A DNA stretch of 64,000 nt from an uncultured Bacteroidia bacterium (GCA_902801625.1 CADCJI010000005.1:62001-126000); one strand, 5' to 3'. Positions 9,701 to 18,283 are shown, numbered from the stretch's first letter. Numbers and translations are program-made. The notes: generated by a model not told the origin, from the letters alone.

Positions 9701-10320
9701 GCCTGGGCTTGTTGCAGGAAGGTTTGGGAAACAACGGAGTCAGCATCCGTTCCCAGGCTAGTGGTTATACGGACTACTATACTGGCTATGGATGGTATGG
9801 CTCGCTTTCAAGTATCAACAACGAATCCTCGTATAGGGTCATTACCAGCATGCCTTGCACGGTTACCATGACGGGCAATGCTGCAGCACCTTCGCAACAC
9901 CCCATCACGCTGAGCCAAGGCTGGTCGTGGATAGGATACGTGCCATCTATAGCAATGAGTGTTGATGTAGCGATGACAGGTGTAAGTGCTATGCAAGGAG
10001 ACAAACTGAAATCGCAACATGGTTATTCGGAATACTACCCCAGCTACGGCTGGTTCGGCTCACTCAATACGATTGAACCCGGCATGGGCCTAATGTACTA
10101 CTCGACGAATGGCGAGACGGTCACATTTACCTATCCCGACAGTAACAGGGGAGGCGAGCTGAAGGCCAACATGAATGCCGAGCACAACCACTGGAAGCCG
10201 AACACCTTCGCCTATCCAGACAACATGACGGTGATGGCCGTGGTGGAACTGAACGAAATGGAGTTGAAATCGGACAACTACGCTATGCCGAGCCAATCAA
10301 CCGCCACGTGGCTTTCTTGA
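6772..10320 (+). CDS. BspA-type leucine-rich-repeat surface protein with B-repeats, frameshifted near its 3' end
   Basis: Start placed at 6772, where a signal peptide follows at once (KKKNFLVLITLLLSMVGMTKVYA); an ATG at 6751 is possible. Residues ~60-430 are BspA/LRR_5 repeats (YAFYGCFEITEA, SFFGCTGLTTLTIG types). Then come six B-repeats (GGTVTGGGSYxxG...FxxWMENG), an ECRG module (EIGAFCGDECRGSQRLTYF, FRLYDHALGEE), the two-part GYNWWCTYIEQ/GWYGSL module and part of a second ECRG module. The frame breaks after DNY at 10282: 49 bases present in the intact copy at 1-785 are missing and a stop follows at 10318-10320. BspA-type proteins are surface adhesins or ligand binders. As read, this protein lacks its T9SS sorting signal. 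Confidence 0.85.
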   Translation: MKKKNFLVLITLLLSMVGMTKVYAYDFTAVTTTGQTLYYSIISNNQHYVKMVYPGNSNNNPWGNIVKPSGTVLLPAMVDYNGITWYVRYIDNYAFYGCFEITEAIISEGINSVGDYSFFGCTGLTTLTIGPTVTSIGDYAFWNCPSLTTVHYNAMNCTEMYTNYSGYHSVFNSGTTATGPTAITTLTIGNGVNRIPNYAFSNSPNLNQQLVFPGALTYIGKEAFYHCSSLYGTLTIPNPVTSIGEGAFNGCSGITGTLALSNQLSTIGNSAFRDCSGLTGHVVIPNSVTSLGDYSFYGCTGITELTIGAGVASVGDYSFWNCPVLAAVHFNAENCTEMYTNYSGYHSVFNSGTTATGPTAITTLTIGNGVNRIPNHAFRGSPGILGVSFPQWLTNIGNNAFSDCENLASITLLSTTPPSVGSNAFSNVSLTIPVFVPCNLSGTYIAADGWNQFSNIIELCSNQIVAVAYPSDGGTVTGSGTYATGQICFLTAIPNAGYSFLHWRKNGEIVSTNSTYNFTVIESGSYVAIFRETQTFTVLASINPSQGGYVTGTGYYNQGQTCTLTAIPNAGYTFANWTEDGVVVSTSANYSFTVMGNRNLVANFTVSSVSYTVNISASPSNAGIVTGGGVFEQGYVCYLNAIANAGYYFVNWTENGTEVSNTANYAFAVMNNRTLVANFALIDYYVTVAANPTNGGTVTGGGSYQQGATCTVTATANEGYYFFSWMENGEEVSASASYSFTVTSNRNLVAFFMANPVNCIINASASPSNGGSISGAGTYPLGQICTLIASANPGYTFMNWTEGMSWEAGGEIISTEASYSFTVTGNWNLVANFSSNENHWMVDVYQYPYNMSVTGVIQVFGEEQNTPTLEIGAFCGDECRGSQRLTYFPQVNRYLVFLTLYGNTGDVMSFRLYDHALGEELDLSCSSNISFVPDGFIGSAIDPYVFNFGNTMVDQVSSFSQGYNWWCTYIEQEGMDGLGLLQEGLGNNGVSIRSQASGYTDYYTGYGWYGSLSSINNESSYRVITSMPCTVTMTGNAAAPSQHPITLSQGWSWIGYVPSIAMSVDVAMTGVSAMQGDKLKSQHGYSEYYPSYGWFGSLNTIEPGMGLMYYSTNGETVTFTYPDSNRGGELKANMNAEHNHWKPNTFAYPDNMTVMAVVELNEMELKSDNYAMPSQSTATWLS
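7237..7886 (+). repeat. Long-range direct repeat inside the leucine-rich-repeat region
   Basis: Bases 7237-7352 and 7771-7886 are nearly identical (a few mismatches in 116 bases) at an offset of 534 bases, or 178 codons. Both encode NCTEMYTNYSGYHSVFNSGT and the sequence after it. The surrounding leucine-rich repeats are much less alike, so this is a recent duplication or gene conversion within the gene. Confidence 0.8.
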
Positions 10321-10739
10321 CCATCTCGGGCAAGGATGCCGCAGAATTGAGTTTCAGGCTCTACGACACTGAGACAGGCATGGAATATTATGATGCCGAG
10401 GAGAGCCTCGATTTTGTTGCGAACGCCATCGTAGGTGAAGCAGACGACCTCTATACTATCCACTTCAGAGGCACGACTGGCATGGACGAGTTTGCCAGCA
10501 GGGTGCAGGTCTACCCGAATCCTGTGAATGCGGGCGAACGGTTCAGCATCAATGTTGCTGACGACATGAAGAATCCTGTTCGTGTTGAAATCATTAATGC
10601 GCTGGGTGTAGAGACGTTGCGTGCAACGTCTGGACAAATGCCAGCCCAATTGACGACACCTGCCACAGCTGGTGTCTACACCTTGCGCATCACGGTGGAA
10701 GGGAAGGGTATGGTTGTCAGGAAGCTGGTGGTTAAGTAA
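10283..10739 (+). pseudogene. Out-of-frame T9SS sorting domain of the leucine-rich-repeat protein gene
   Basis: Continuation of the gene at 6772 in another frame after the deletion junction. It encodes INRHVAFLTISGKDAAELSF, the FRLYDTETGMEYYDAEE segment and a complete sorting domain (VQVYPNPVN to KLVVK), ending at TAA 10737-10739. It is almost identical to the detached domain at 4370-4855. An ATG at 10308 gives a 143-residue frame without a signal peptide. Confidence 0.8.
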
Positions 10740-10771
10740 GTCAAATAACGCTTTGTTTCAATCTTTTACCG

Positions 10772-10809
10772 AAAATCCCGTAAGGCTTAATTCTTACGGG
10801 ATTTTTTTT
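10772..10809 (+). terminator. Intrinsic terminator
   Basis: AAAATCCCGTAAG pairs with CTTACGGGATTTT and a T-run follows to 10809. It lies just after the detached sorting domain, showing that the original transcription unit ended here. Confidence 0.85.
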
Positions 10810-10833
10810 CTTGAAATTTTTTTGCATAAAACA

Positions 10834-10865
10834 TTTGGAAATAACAACAAATCTCCCTAGTTTTG
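10834..10865 (+). promoter_or_regulatory. Bacteroidota-type promoter with long leader
   Basis: TTTG at 10834-10837, a 20-base gap and TAGTTTTG at 10858-10865. It implies a leader of about 160 bases before the ATG at 11034. The leader is AT-rich and holds two tiny frames of 10-11 codons (from about 10900 and 10961), but I see no riboswitch fold. Confidence 0.6.
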
Positions 10866-11033
10866 CCTGCTATTAATTCAAACGTAAAATACGTAGATTA
10901 TGAAATCATCCAATATCATAAATGATAGTTGAATAACATCTGTCTTTTCGTCATACATAGGATGCAACATTCTCTGTATGAAAACAATATGAAATAGAAA
11001 TCATCACAATAGTTTCACTAAAATAATTAAAAA

Positions 11034-14000
11034 ATGAAAAGATTTTTCCTAATCACATTGTTGATGGTATTTGCGTTTATGGCAAATGCCACCAATCCTG
11101 AAAACGGACGAGCTGTAGGAACGCATTGGTCGTATAATCCCTACACTCAGTACAACATGACGCTGACCGGGGTCGTGTATTTGGATGGAGAATCCATGCA
11201 GAATGATCCAAGGTCGCAGTATCTTGAAGTCGGTGCCTTCTGCGGCGAAGAATGCCGTGGTAGCTACACTGCAACGCTTAATCCAGCTCCTTTTGCCCAA
11301 GGTTATTTCTACCAGATGCAAATCTATAGTGAAGTGCAATCTGGCGAAACCCTCACCTTTAGAATTTGGGACCACCAAGCTAGTGAAGAATTGGATGTGA
11401 CATACACATCCAACACTACTTTTGTGGCAGACGAGGGGTATGGAAACCTTATGTATCCCTATGAGTTGACGTTTACATCCAATGGTGATACTCCTCCTAC
11501 TCCACCGACAGAAACACACTGGACTCACAATCCCTACACCCAGTACAACATGACGCTGACTGGTATCGTGAAGTTGGATGGAGAATCCATGCAGAATGAT
11601 ACGAGGTCGCAGTACCTTGAAGTCGGCGCTTTCTGTGGCGATGAATGCCGAGGCGCTTTCTTGGCAACCCTTAATCCAGCTCCTTTTGCGCAAGGATATT
11701 TTTATCTGATGCAAATTTATAGCGAAGTGCAATCTGGCGAAACCATCACCTTTAGAATTTGGGATCACGAAGCTGGTGAAGAATTGGATGTGACTTGCAC
11801 ATCAAATATTACTTTTGAAGCAGATGCAGGTCTTGGGAACCTTATGAATCCCTACGAGTTGACGTTTATTACGGATGGTGGACCTACTCCTACATATTTC
11901 ATGATTTCGGCAACAGCTGACCCAACCGAAGGAGGTAGTGTTGAAGGTGCAGGCCAATACGAAGCTAACACGACTTGTTACCTCACAGCCACAGCCAATG
12001 ATGGTTACTCTTTTGTGAACTGGACCAAGGACGGTGAAGTGGTGTGGACAGACTCCATTTATAGTTTTACGGTCACTGAAGATGCTGAGTATGTTGCCTA
12101 CTTTAGCCTCAACAGATACGAGATCACGGCAACGGTCAACCCGGTTGAAGCCGGTAGCGTCACGGGCGCAGGCACATACACATACGGCACGAGCTGCACA
12201 TTGACGGTGACCCCCAACGAGGACTATACGTTCAGCAACTGGACTAAGGACGGCGAGGTGGTCTCTACCGACCTGGCCTACACGTTCACGGTGACTGAGG
12301 ACGCCGCCTACGTTGCCAACTTCAGTCTCAATGTTCCATCTTATATGATTACAGCAACGGCTGACCCAACCGAAGGAGGTAGTGTCGAAGGTGCCGGCGA
12401 ATACGAAGCAAATACAACTTGTACTCTCACGGCCATAGCCAACGAGGGTTACACTTTTGTGAATTGGACCAAGACATCCGATGGTGGTGAGACTCCTCCG
12501 ACGCCACCTACACCACCAACAACTACGCACTGGACCCACAATCCCTACACCCAGTACAACATGACGCTGACCGGTATCGTGAAGTTGAATGGAGAATCCA
12601 TGCAGAATGAAACAAGGTCGCAGTATCTTGAAGTTGCAGCTTTCTGTGGCGATGAATGCCGTGGTGCTTTCTTGGCCACCCTTAATCCTGCTCCTTTTGC
12701 ACAAGGTTATTTTTATCTGATGCAAATCTATAGCGAACTGCAGACGGGCGAGACTATCACCTTTAGAATTTGGGATCACGAAGCCGGCGAAGAGTTGGGT
12801 GTTACATGCACATCAAATATTACTTTTGAAGCAGATGCAGGTCTTGGAAACCTTATGAATCCTTATGAATTGACATTTGTCGCTAATAGGGATGCAATAT
12901 CCAATAACTCGGTTTATGCTGGTTCGTTAAGAGACGGTGCAAATGATGAAGTGGTGTCAACAGACCCCATTTATAGCTTTACGGTCACTGAAGATGCTGA
13001 GTATGTTGCCCACTTTAGCCTCAACAGCTACGAGATCACGGCGACGGTCAACCCGAGCGAAGCCGGAAGCGTCACGGGCGCAGGCACATACACATACGGA
13101 ACGAGCTGCACATTGACGGTGACGCCCAACGAGGGCTACACGTTCAGCAACTGGACGAAGGACGGCGAGGTGGTCTCTACCGACCTGACCTACACGTTCA
13201 CGGTGACAGAGGACGCCGCCTACGTTGCCAACTTCGGCATCAACAGCTACGAGATCACGGCGACGGTCAACCCGGTTGAAGCCGGAAGCGTCACGGGCGC
13301 AGGCACGTACACATACGGAACGAGCTGCACATTGACGGTGACACCCAACGAGGGCTACACGTTCAGCAACTGGACAAAGGACGGCGAGGTGGTCTCTACC
13401 GACCTGACCTACACGTTCACGGTGACTGAGGACGCCGCCTACGTTGCCAACTTCGGCATCGACAGCTACGAGATCACGGCGACTGCTAATCCGACAGCAG
13501 GTGGTACTGTGACTGGTGCTGGAACATACAACTATGGTCAAAGTTGTACATTGACAGCCACTGCGGAAGAAGGCTATACCTTCATCAATTGGACTAAGGA
13601 TGGGGAAGAAGTTTCCGACACTCCGACTTATACCTTCACGGTGACCGAGGCAGGAACCTATGTTGCCAACTTTGAAATCAACAGCTATACCATCACAGCC
13701 ACGACCAATCCGACTGAGGCTGGTACCATTACGGGTGCTGGCACCTACAACTACGGCGAGGAAGTCACATTGTCAGTTACTGCCAATGCCGGCTACACGT
13801 TCATCAACTGGACAAAGAACGGCGAAGAGGTGTCAACAGCAATGAGCTTCACCATCACGGTGACGGAAGATGCCACCTACGTGGCGAACTTCAGTGTTGA
13901 TGGCTACGAGATTACGGCCACGACCAACCCGGTTGGTGCAGGTACTATCACAGGCAATGGTGTTTACAACTACGGCGAGGAAGTGACGCTGTCAGTAACT

Positions 14001-17000
14001 CCCAATGCTGGCTACACGTTCATCAACTGGACAAAGGACGGCGAAGAGGTGTCAACGGCGATGAGCTTCACCATCACGGTGACTGAAGATGCCGCCTACG
14101 TGGCAAACTTCAGTGTCAACACCTATGAGATTACTGCCACAGTCAACCCAACCGATGCAGGTACCATCACAGGCGCAGGCACCTACAACTACGGCGATGA
14201 GGTCACATTGTCAGTTACCGCCAATGCTGGCTACACGTTCATCAACTGGACAAAGGACGGTGAAGAGGTGTCAACAGCGATGAGCTTCACCATCACGGTG
14301 ACTGAAGATGCCGCCTACGTGGCTAACTTCAGTGTCGACACCTATGAGATTACTGCCACAGTCAACCCGACCGATGCAGGTACCATCACAGGCGCAGGCA
14401 CCTACAACTACGGCGATGAGGTTACGTTGTCAGTTACCGCCAATGCCGGCTACACGTTCATCAACTGGACAAAGGACGGCGAAGAGGTGTCAACAGCAAT
14501 GAGCTTCATCATCACGGTGACTGAAGATGCCGCCTACGTGGCAAACTTCAGTGTTGATGGCTACGAGATTACTGCCACAACCAACCCAGTTGGTGCAGGT
14601 ACTATCACTGGCACAGGTACGTACAACTACGGCGATGAGGTTACGTTGTCAGTTACCGCCAATTCTGGCTACACGTTCATCAACTGGACAAAGGACGGCG
14701 AAGAGGTGTCAGCAGCAATGAGCTTCACCATCACGGTAACGGAAGATGCCGCCTACGTGGCTAACTTCAGTGTTGATGGCTACGAGATTACTGCCACAAC
14801 CAACCCAGTTGGTGCAGGTACTATCACTGGCACAGGTACGTACAACTACGGCGATGAGGTCACGTTGTCAGTTACCGCCAATTCTGGCTACACGTTCATC
14901 AACTGGACAAAGGACGGTGAAGAGGTGTCAACAGCGATGAGCTTCACTATCACAGTGACTGAAGACGCCGCCTACGTGGCCAACTTCAGTGTCGACAGCT
15001 ACACCATCACGACTATGGCTAACCCTGCTGATGCGGGAACGGTGACAGGCGCTGGCACGTACAACTATGGCACGTCGGTCACGTTGACCGCTACGGCTGA
15101 AGAGGGCTACATCTTCGTCAACTGGACCAAGGATGGCGATGTGGTTTCTACCAGTCCGAACTACGCTATCACCGTGACAGAAGATGCTACATACGTTGCT
15201 AACTTTGAAATCGCCACCTACGAAATCACGGTTTCAGCCAACCCGACCACAGGCGGTACTGTCACAGGCGGTGGAACATTCAACTATCTTGAGACTTGCA
15301 CCTTGACCGCTACACCTGCCGAAAACTACATCTTTGTCAATTGGAGCAAGGATGGAGTTGTGGTTTCCACAGACGCCATTTATAGTTTCTCCGTTGTTGG
15401 TTCAGGTAACTATGTGGCCACTTTTGCCGCGAATGAATTCCAAATCAATGTTTCTGCCAATCCATCCAATGGTGGTATCGTCACGGGTGCTGGTGTTTAC
15501 GGTTATGGCGCTACTGCTACACTGACCGCTGCTGCCAACTCTGGGTTTGATTTTGTCAATTGGACTAAGAACGGTGTTGTAGTTTCCATGGATGCTACTT
15601 ATAGCTTCACGGTTACTGAGTCTGGTAACTATGTCGCACATTTTAGCGCCAATAGTTATCAGATTACAGCTATGGCCAATCCGGCAGAAGGTGGTACCAT
15701 TACCGGTGAAGGTTCTTACGAACATGGCCAAATCTGCACCTTGACCGCTACAGCTGCCGAAGGTTATACCTTCGTCAACTGGACAAAGAACGGTACAGTG
15801 GTTTCGAACAACGCATCATACAGCTTTACTGTTACGGAGAATGCCACTTACGTAGCTAATTTCTCTGTCAACATGTACATGATTACCGTTTCGGCCGACC
15901 CGACAGTGGGTGGTACAGTGGCTGGTGGTGGCGCATACCTCTATGGCAGCAATTGCACCGTCACTGCCATGGCTAATGCAGGTTACACCTTCACCAATTG
16001 GACGAAGAACGGTACAGTGGTTTCCACAGACGCCGCTTATACCTTCATCGTAACTGAAGATGCCAACCTTGTTGCGCACTTCAGCCTCGACCATTACAAC
16101 ATCACCGTTTCCGTTGATCCTGAAGTCGGCGGTACTGCAACTGGTGGCGGTAGCTTCACCTACGGTGAAACTTGCACTTTGACAGCTACACCTAACTCAG
16201 GTTATGCTTTTGTCAACTGGACGAAGAATGGCACGGTGGTTAGCAGCAATGCCACCTATAGCTTCTCAGTTACGGATAATGGAGATTATGTTGCCCACTT
16301 CGACGTTGCTCGTTACACGATCACCCTGTTGGCACAACCTGCCGAGGGAGGTAGCGTCTTTGGTGCTGGAACCTACGAATTTGGACATGTTGTCACTTTG
16401 CGTGCTATTGCCAATGAGGGTTATGAGTTTGTCAACTGGACCAGAGACGGTGGTGTCGTATCATCGAGTGCCAACTATCCTATCGTGGTGAGAGAAGATG
16501 CTGAATATGTGGCCAACTTCCGTTCCATTGTCTTTGAAATCAAGGCCAATACAGATCCCGATAACTCGGGCGATATCGAAGGCGTTGGTTTCTACACCTA
16601 TGGTGAAACTTGCACTCTGACAGTCACTCCGCACGCTGAATACGAATTCGTCAACTGGACTTTGAACGGCGAAGTCGTCTCAGAAGAAGAGAGCATCTCC
16701 TTCGTCGTGACAGAAGCACGCGACTATGTTGCTCATTTGCTGCATGTGGATGGCATCGATGAACAAGGTGGTATCACAATTGCGTTGTACCCGAATCCTG
16801 CAAAACGCAGACTGATCGTTGAAGCTTCCGAGCCCGTCAATATGCTTGAAATCTACAACATCAACGGAGCTTTGGTATACAGACAGGACAATTGTTCCGA
16901 CAGGGTTGAAATCAATGTTGAAACCTATGCTACCGGAACTTACATGATTCGTTTGACTACCGATAGTTCTGTTGAAATCAGAAGATTTGTGAAGGAATAA
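11034..17000 (+). CDS. Giant B-repeat surface protein with T9SS sorting domain
   Basis: 1988 residues. Signal peptide MKRFFLITLLMVFAFMANA; two ECRG modules (residues ~25-285, each HWxxNPYTQYNMTLTG...ExAAFCGxECRG...FRIWDHxAxEE) joined by a TPPTPPT linker; then 20 InlB-type/Listeria-Bacteroides B-repeats of 73 residues (NPxxAGTITGxGTYNYG...FINWTKDGEEVS...YVANFS); and a T9SS sorting domain (IALYPNPAKRRL...FVKE). Repeat 3 is interrupted after FVNWTK by a third ECRG module (about 12480-12950) and resumes at DEVVSTDPIYS. The ~219-bp units between about 13900 and 15000 are nearly identical in DNA, so the number is likely to vary between strains. B-repeats form a ubiquitin-like beta fold and act as spacers or adhesive arms. 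Most likely a long surface stalk; ligand unknown. Confidence 0.9.
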   Translation: MKRFFLITLLMVFAFMANATNPENGRAVGTHWSYNPYTQYNMTLTGVVYLDGESMQNDPRSQYLEVGAFCGEECRGSYTATLNPAPFAQGYFYQMQIYSEVQSGETLTFRIWDHQASEELDVTYTSNTTFVADEGYGNLMYPYELTFTSNGDTPPTPPTETHWTHNPYTQYNMTLTGIVKLDGESMQNDTRSQYLEVGAFCGDECRGAFLATLNPAPFAQGYFYLMQIYSEVQSGETITFRIWDHEAGEELDVTCTSNITFEADAGLGNLMNPYELTFITDGGPTPTYFMISATADPTEGGSVEGAGQYEANTTCYLTATANDGYSFVNWTKDGEVVWTDSIYSFTVTEDAEYVAYFSLNRYEITATVNPVEAGSVTGAGTYTYGTSCTLTVTPNEDYTFSNWTKDGEVVSTDLAYTFTVTEDAAYVANFSLNVPSYMITATADPTEGGSVEGAGEYEANTTCTLTAIANEGYTFVNWTKTSDGGETPPTPPTPPTTTHWTHNPYTQYNMTLTGIVKLNGESMQNETRSQYLEVAAFCGDECRGAFLATLNPAPFAQGYFYLMQIYSELQTGETITFRIWDHEAGEELGVTCTSNITFEADAGLGNLMNPYELTFVANRDAISNNSVYAGSLRDGANDEVVSTDPIYSFTVTEDAEYVAHFSLNSYEITATVNPSEAGSVTGAGTYTYGTSCTLTVTPNEGYTFSNWTKDGEVVSTDLTYTFTVTEDAAYVANFGINSYEITATVNPVEAGSVTGAGTYTYGTSCTLTVTPNEGYTFSNWTKDGEVVSTDLTYTFTVTEDAAYVANFGIDSYEITATANPTAGGTVTGAGTYNYGQSCTLTATAEEGYTFINWTKDGEEVSDTPTYTFTVTEAGTYVANFEINSYTITATTNPTEAGTITGAGTYNYGEEVTLSVTANAGYTFINWTKNGEEVSTAMSFTITVTEDATYVANFSVDGYEITATTNPVGAGTITGNGVYNYGEEVTLSVTPNAGYTFINWTKDGEEVSTAMSFTITVTEDAAYVANFSVNTYEITATVNPTDAGTITGAGTYNYGDEVTLSVTANAGYTFINWTKDGEEVSTAMSFTITVTEDAAYVANFSVDTYEITATVNPTDAGTITGAGTYNYGDEVTLSVTANAGYTFINWTKDGEEVSTAMSFIITVTEDAAYVANFSVDGYEITATTNPVGAGTITGTGTYNYGDEVTLSVTANSGYTFINWTKDGEEVSAAMSFTITVTEDAAYVANFSVDGYEITATTNPVGAGTITGTGTYNYGDEVTLSVTANSGYTFINWTKDGEEVSTAMSFTITVTEDAAYVANFSVDSYTITTMANPADAGTVTGAGTYNYGTSVTLTATAEEGYIFVNWTKDGDVVSTSPNYAITVTEDATYVANFEIATYEITVSANPTTGGTVTGGGTFNYLETCTLTATPAENYIFVNWSKDGVVVSTDAIYSFSVVGSGNYVATFAANEFQINVSANPSNGGIVTGAGVYGYGATATLTAAANSGFDFVNWTKNGVVVSMDATYSFTVTESGNYVAHFSANSYQITAMANPAEGGTITGEGSYEHGQICTLTATAAEGYTFVNWTKNGTVVSNNASYSFTVTENATYVANFSVNMYMITVSADPTVGGTVAGGGAYLYGSNCTVTAMANAGYTFTNWTKNGTVVSTDAAYTFIVTEDANLVAHFSLDHYNITVSVDPEVGGTATGGGSFTYGETCTLTATPNSGYAFVNWTKNGTVVSSNATYSFSVTDNGDYVAHFDVARYTITLLAQPAEGGSVFGAGTYEFGHVVTLRAIANEGYEFVNWTRDGGVVSSSANYPIVVREDAEYVANFRSIVFEIKANTDPDNSGDIEGVGFYTYGETCTLTVTPHAEYEFVNWTLNGEVVSEEESISFVVTEARDYVAHLLHVDGIDEQGGITIALYPNPAKRRLIVEASEPVNMLEIYNINGALVYRQDNCSDRVEINVETYATGTYMIRLTTDSSVEIRRFVKE
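13027..16749 (+). repeat. 17 tandem 219-bp units encoding B-repeats
   Basis: Units begin at about 13027, 13246, 13465 and so on every 219 bases to 16531. The central units alternate between two nearly identical types (GYEITATTNPVGAG and TYEITATVNPTDAG), while those at the edges have diverged. This is the pattern of recent expansion and homogenisation in the middle of an array. Confidence 0.85.
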
Positions 17001-17023
17001 CACATCCTTCTGTTTCATTTGGA

Positions 17024-17064
17024 AAGGCCCATATCCGAACGAAAAGGATATGGGTCTTTTCGTC
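17024..17064 (+). terminator. Intrinsic terminator
   Basis: CCCATATCC (17028-17036) pairs with GGATATGGG (17046-17054), followed by TCTTTT. It ends the B-repeat gene and separates it from the biosynthetic cluster. Confidence 0.8.
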
Positions 17065-17133
17065 TTTTTGTGGAGTCGTCTTCCCAATGAATGGAAAAAT
17101 CCTTATTTTTGCCTCTTCATAAACGAAATCACG

Positions 17134-17511
17134 ATGCATTTCTTGGACGAACTTTTTATTCTTCAATCAATAGAAGACACGGAAAACGGTTTCGTAGCCC
17201 TTTTGTGCTGCAACCCAGAGCATTTGATCTATCAATCCCATTTCCCAGGCAATCCCATCACTCCGGGAGCTTGCTTGCTGCAAACCGCCGGCGAGCTGCT
17301 GCAACGAAAACTGGGTCGTCCGCTTTTCCTGAAAGCGTCGAAGAACGTCAAATACCTCAATGTGCTGGTTCCCGCCGAGGGCAAAGAGGTGCGTTTCACT
17401 TTTTCGAATCTTGCTGAGAGCGAGACCGAATGCAAAGCCCAAGTGGTCATTGCCGACGAAGCTTCCGTCTACACCAAAATGTCGCTAACCTTTAGCTATG
17501 AACCCGTCTGA
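17134..17511 (+). CDS. Hotdog-fold FabZ-like (3-hydroxyacyl-ACP dehydratase-like) protein
   Basis: 125 residues; start at 17134 rather than an upstream ATG because a -7 box (TATTTTTG, 17104-17111) lies between the two. The motif SHFPGNPITPG matches the active-site His loop of FabZ/FabA dehydratases (His36). At the position of the FabZ catalytic Glu (five residues after the PG) there is Gln50; Glu54 is nearby. It may therefore bind acyl-ACP without normal dehydration, or use another acid. Such small hotdog proteins are common in aryl-polyene and flexirubin clusters of Bacteroidota. The last 14 bases overlap the glycosyltransferase gene, so the two are translationally coupled. First gene of the cluster. 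Confidence 0.75.
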   Translation: MHFLDELFILQSIEDTENGFVALLCCNPEHLIYQSHFPGNPITPGACLLQTAGELLQRKLGRPLFLKASKNVKYLNVLVPAEGKEVRFTFSNLAESETECKAQVVIADEASVYTKMSLTFSYEPV

Positions 17512-18283
17512 TGCCATAGCGACACGGAACCTGATGCAGCAACGGAAAGTCTGCACCATCATGCCTACCTACAACAATGGCGGCACACTGCGCGATGTGG
17601 TGGAACGTGTGCTGACCTATTGCAAAGATGTCATCGTGGTCAACGACGGCTGCACCGACAACTCTGCCGAGATTTTGGCATCGTTGGGCGAGCGCATCAC
17701 CGTGGTCGACTATGGCCGCAACCGAGGCAAAGGCTATGCCTTGAAGCAAGGCTTCAAGAAAGCCAAAACCATGGGCTTCGACTATGCCATCACCATCGAC
17801 AGCGACGGACAGCATTACCCCGAAGACATCCCGCTGTTTGTCGAGGCCTTGGAGCAACACCCCGGCGCCTTGATTGTGGGCAGCCGCAACCTGAAACAAG
17901 AGAACATGCCCGGCAAGAACAGCTTCGCCAACAAATTCTCAAACTTTTGGTTTAAGATTCAAACCTGGATCGATTTGCCCGACACGCAAACGGGTTATCG
18001 CTTGTATCCTTTGAAAAGGTTGCCCCAAATTTTCAGCGCCCGCTATGAGGCCGAACTGTCGCTGTTAGTCTTCTCCGCTTGGCGCGGCACCGACCTGGTA
18101 CCCATCAAAGTCAACGTGCTTTATCCCGAAGACCGTGTCACGCATTTTCGACCATTTTGGGATTTCTTCCGCATCAGCGTGCTCAATACCATTCTTTGCC
18201 TCGTGGCCATTGTCTACGGCTGGCCTTCGCGATTGATACACAAACTGTTTAAACCCAAAAATCGCTTGCGATTTTTTCTCTAA
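17498..18283 (+). CDS. Family 2 glycosyltransferase (dolichyl-phosphate-mannose-synthase-like)
   Basis: 261 residues. GT-A fold features: PTYNNGGTLRDVV at the N-terminus, VVNDGCTDNS, GRNRGKGYALKQGF and a D101-S-D103 metal-binding motif (TIDSDGQHYPED). The C-terminal stretch around residues 225-248 is hydrophobic and probably associates with the membrane. It resembles enzymes that move a sugar from a nucleotide donor to a lipid carrier or lipid product. It overlaps the hotdog gene by 14 bases and precedes the transporter gene, so a role in glycosylating or priming the lipid product is likely but unproven. Confidence 0.8.
   Translation: MNPSDAIATRNLMQQRKVCTIMPTYNNGGTLRDVVERVLTYCKDVIVVNDGCTDNSAEILASLGERITVVDYGRNRGKGYALKQGFKKAKTMGFDYAITIDSDGQHYPEDIPLFVEALEQHPGALIVGSRNLKQENMPGKNSFANKFSNFWFKIQTWIDLPDTQTGYRLYPLKRLPQIFSARYEAELSLLVFSAWRGTDLVPIKVNVLYPEDRVTHFRPFWDFFRISVLNTILCLVAIVYGWPSRLIHKLFKPKNRLRFFL

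Noticed and set aside
10900-10996. Two 10-11-codon frames in the leader of the B-repeat gene as attenuator peptides
   Set aside because: No codon bias for one amino acid and no following terminator/antiterminator pair.
10740-11033. tRNA or small RNA gene in intergenic gaps (also 785-1050, 30091-30348, 43903-44180)
   Set aside because: No cloverleaf or known RNA motif could be found; only promoters, terminators and palindromic repeats.
13027-16749. Possible CRISPR array
   Set aside because: The 219-bp periodic units are continuous coding repeats with no unique spacers. No other regular short-repeat array with spacers is present.
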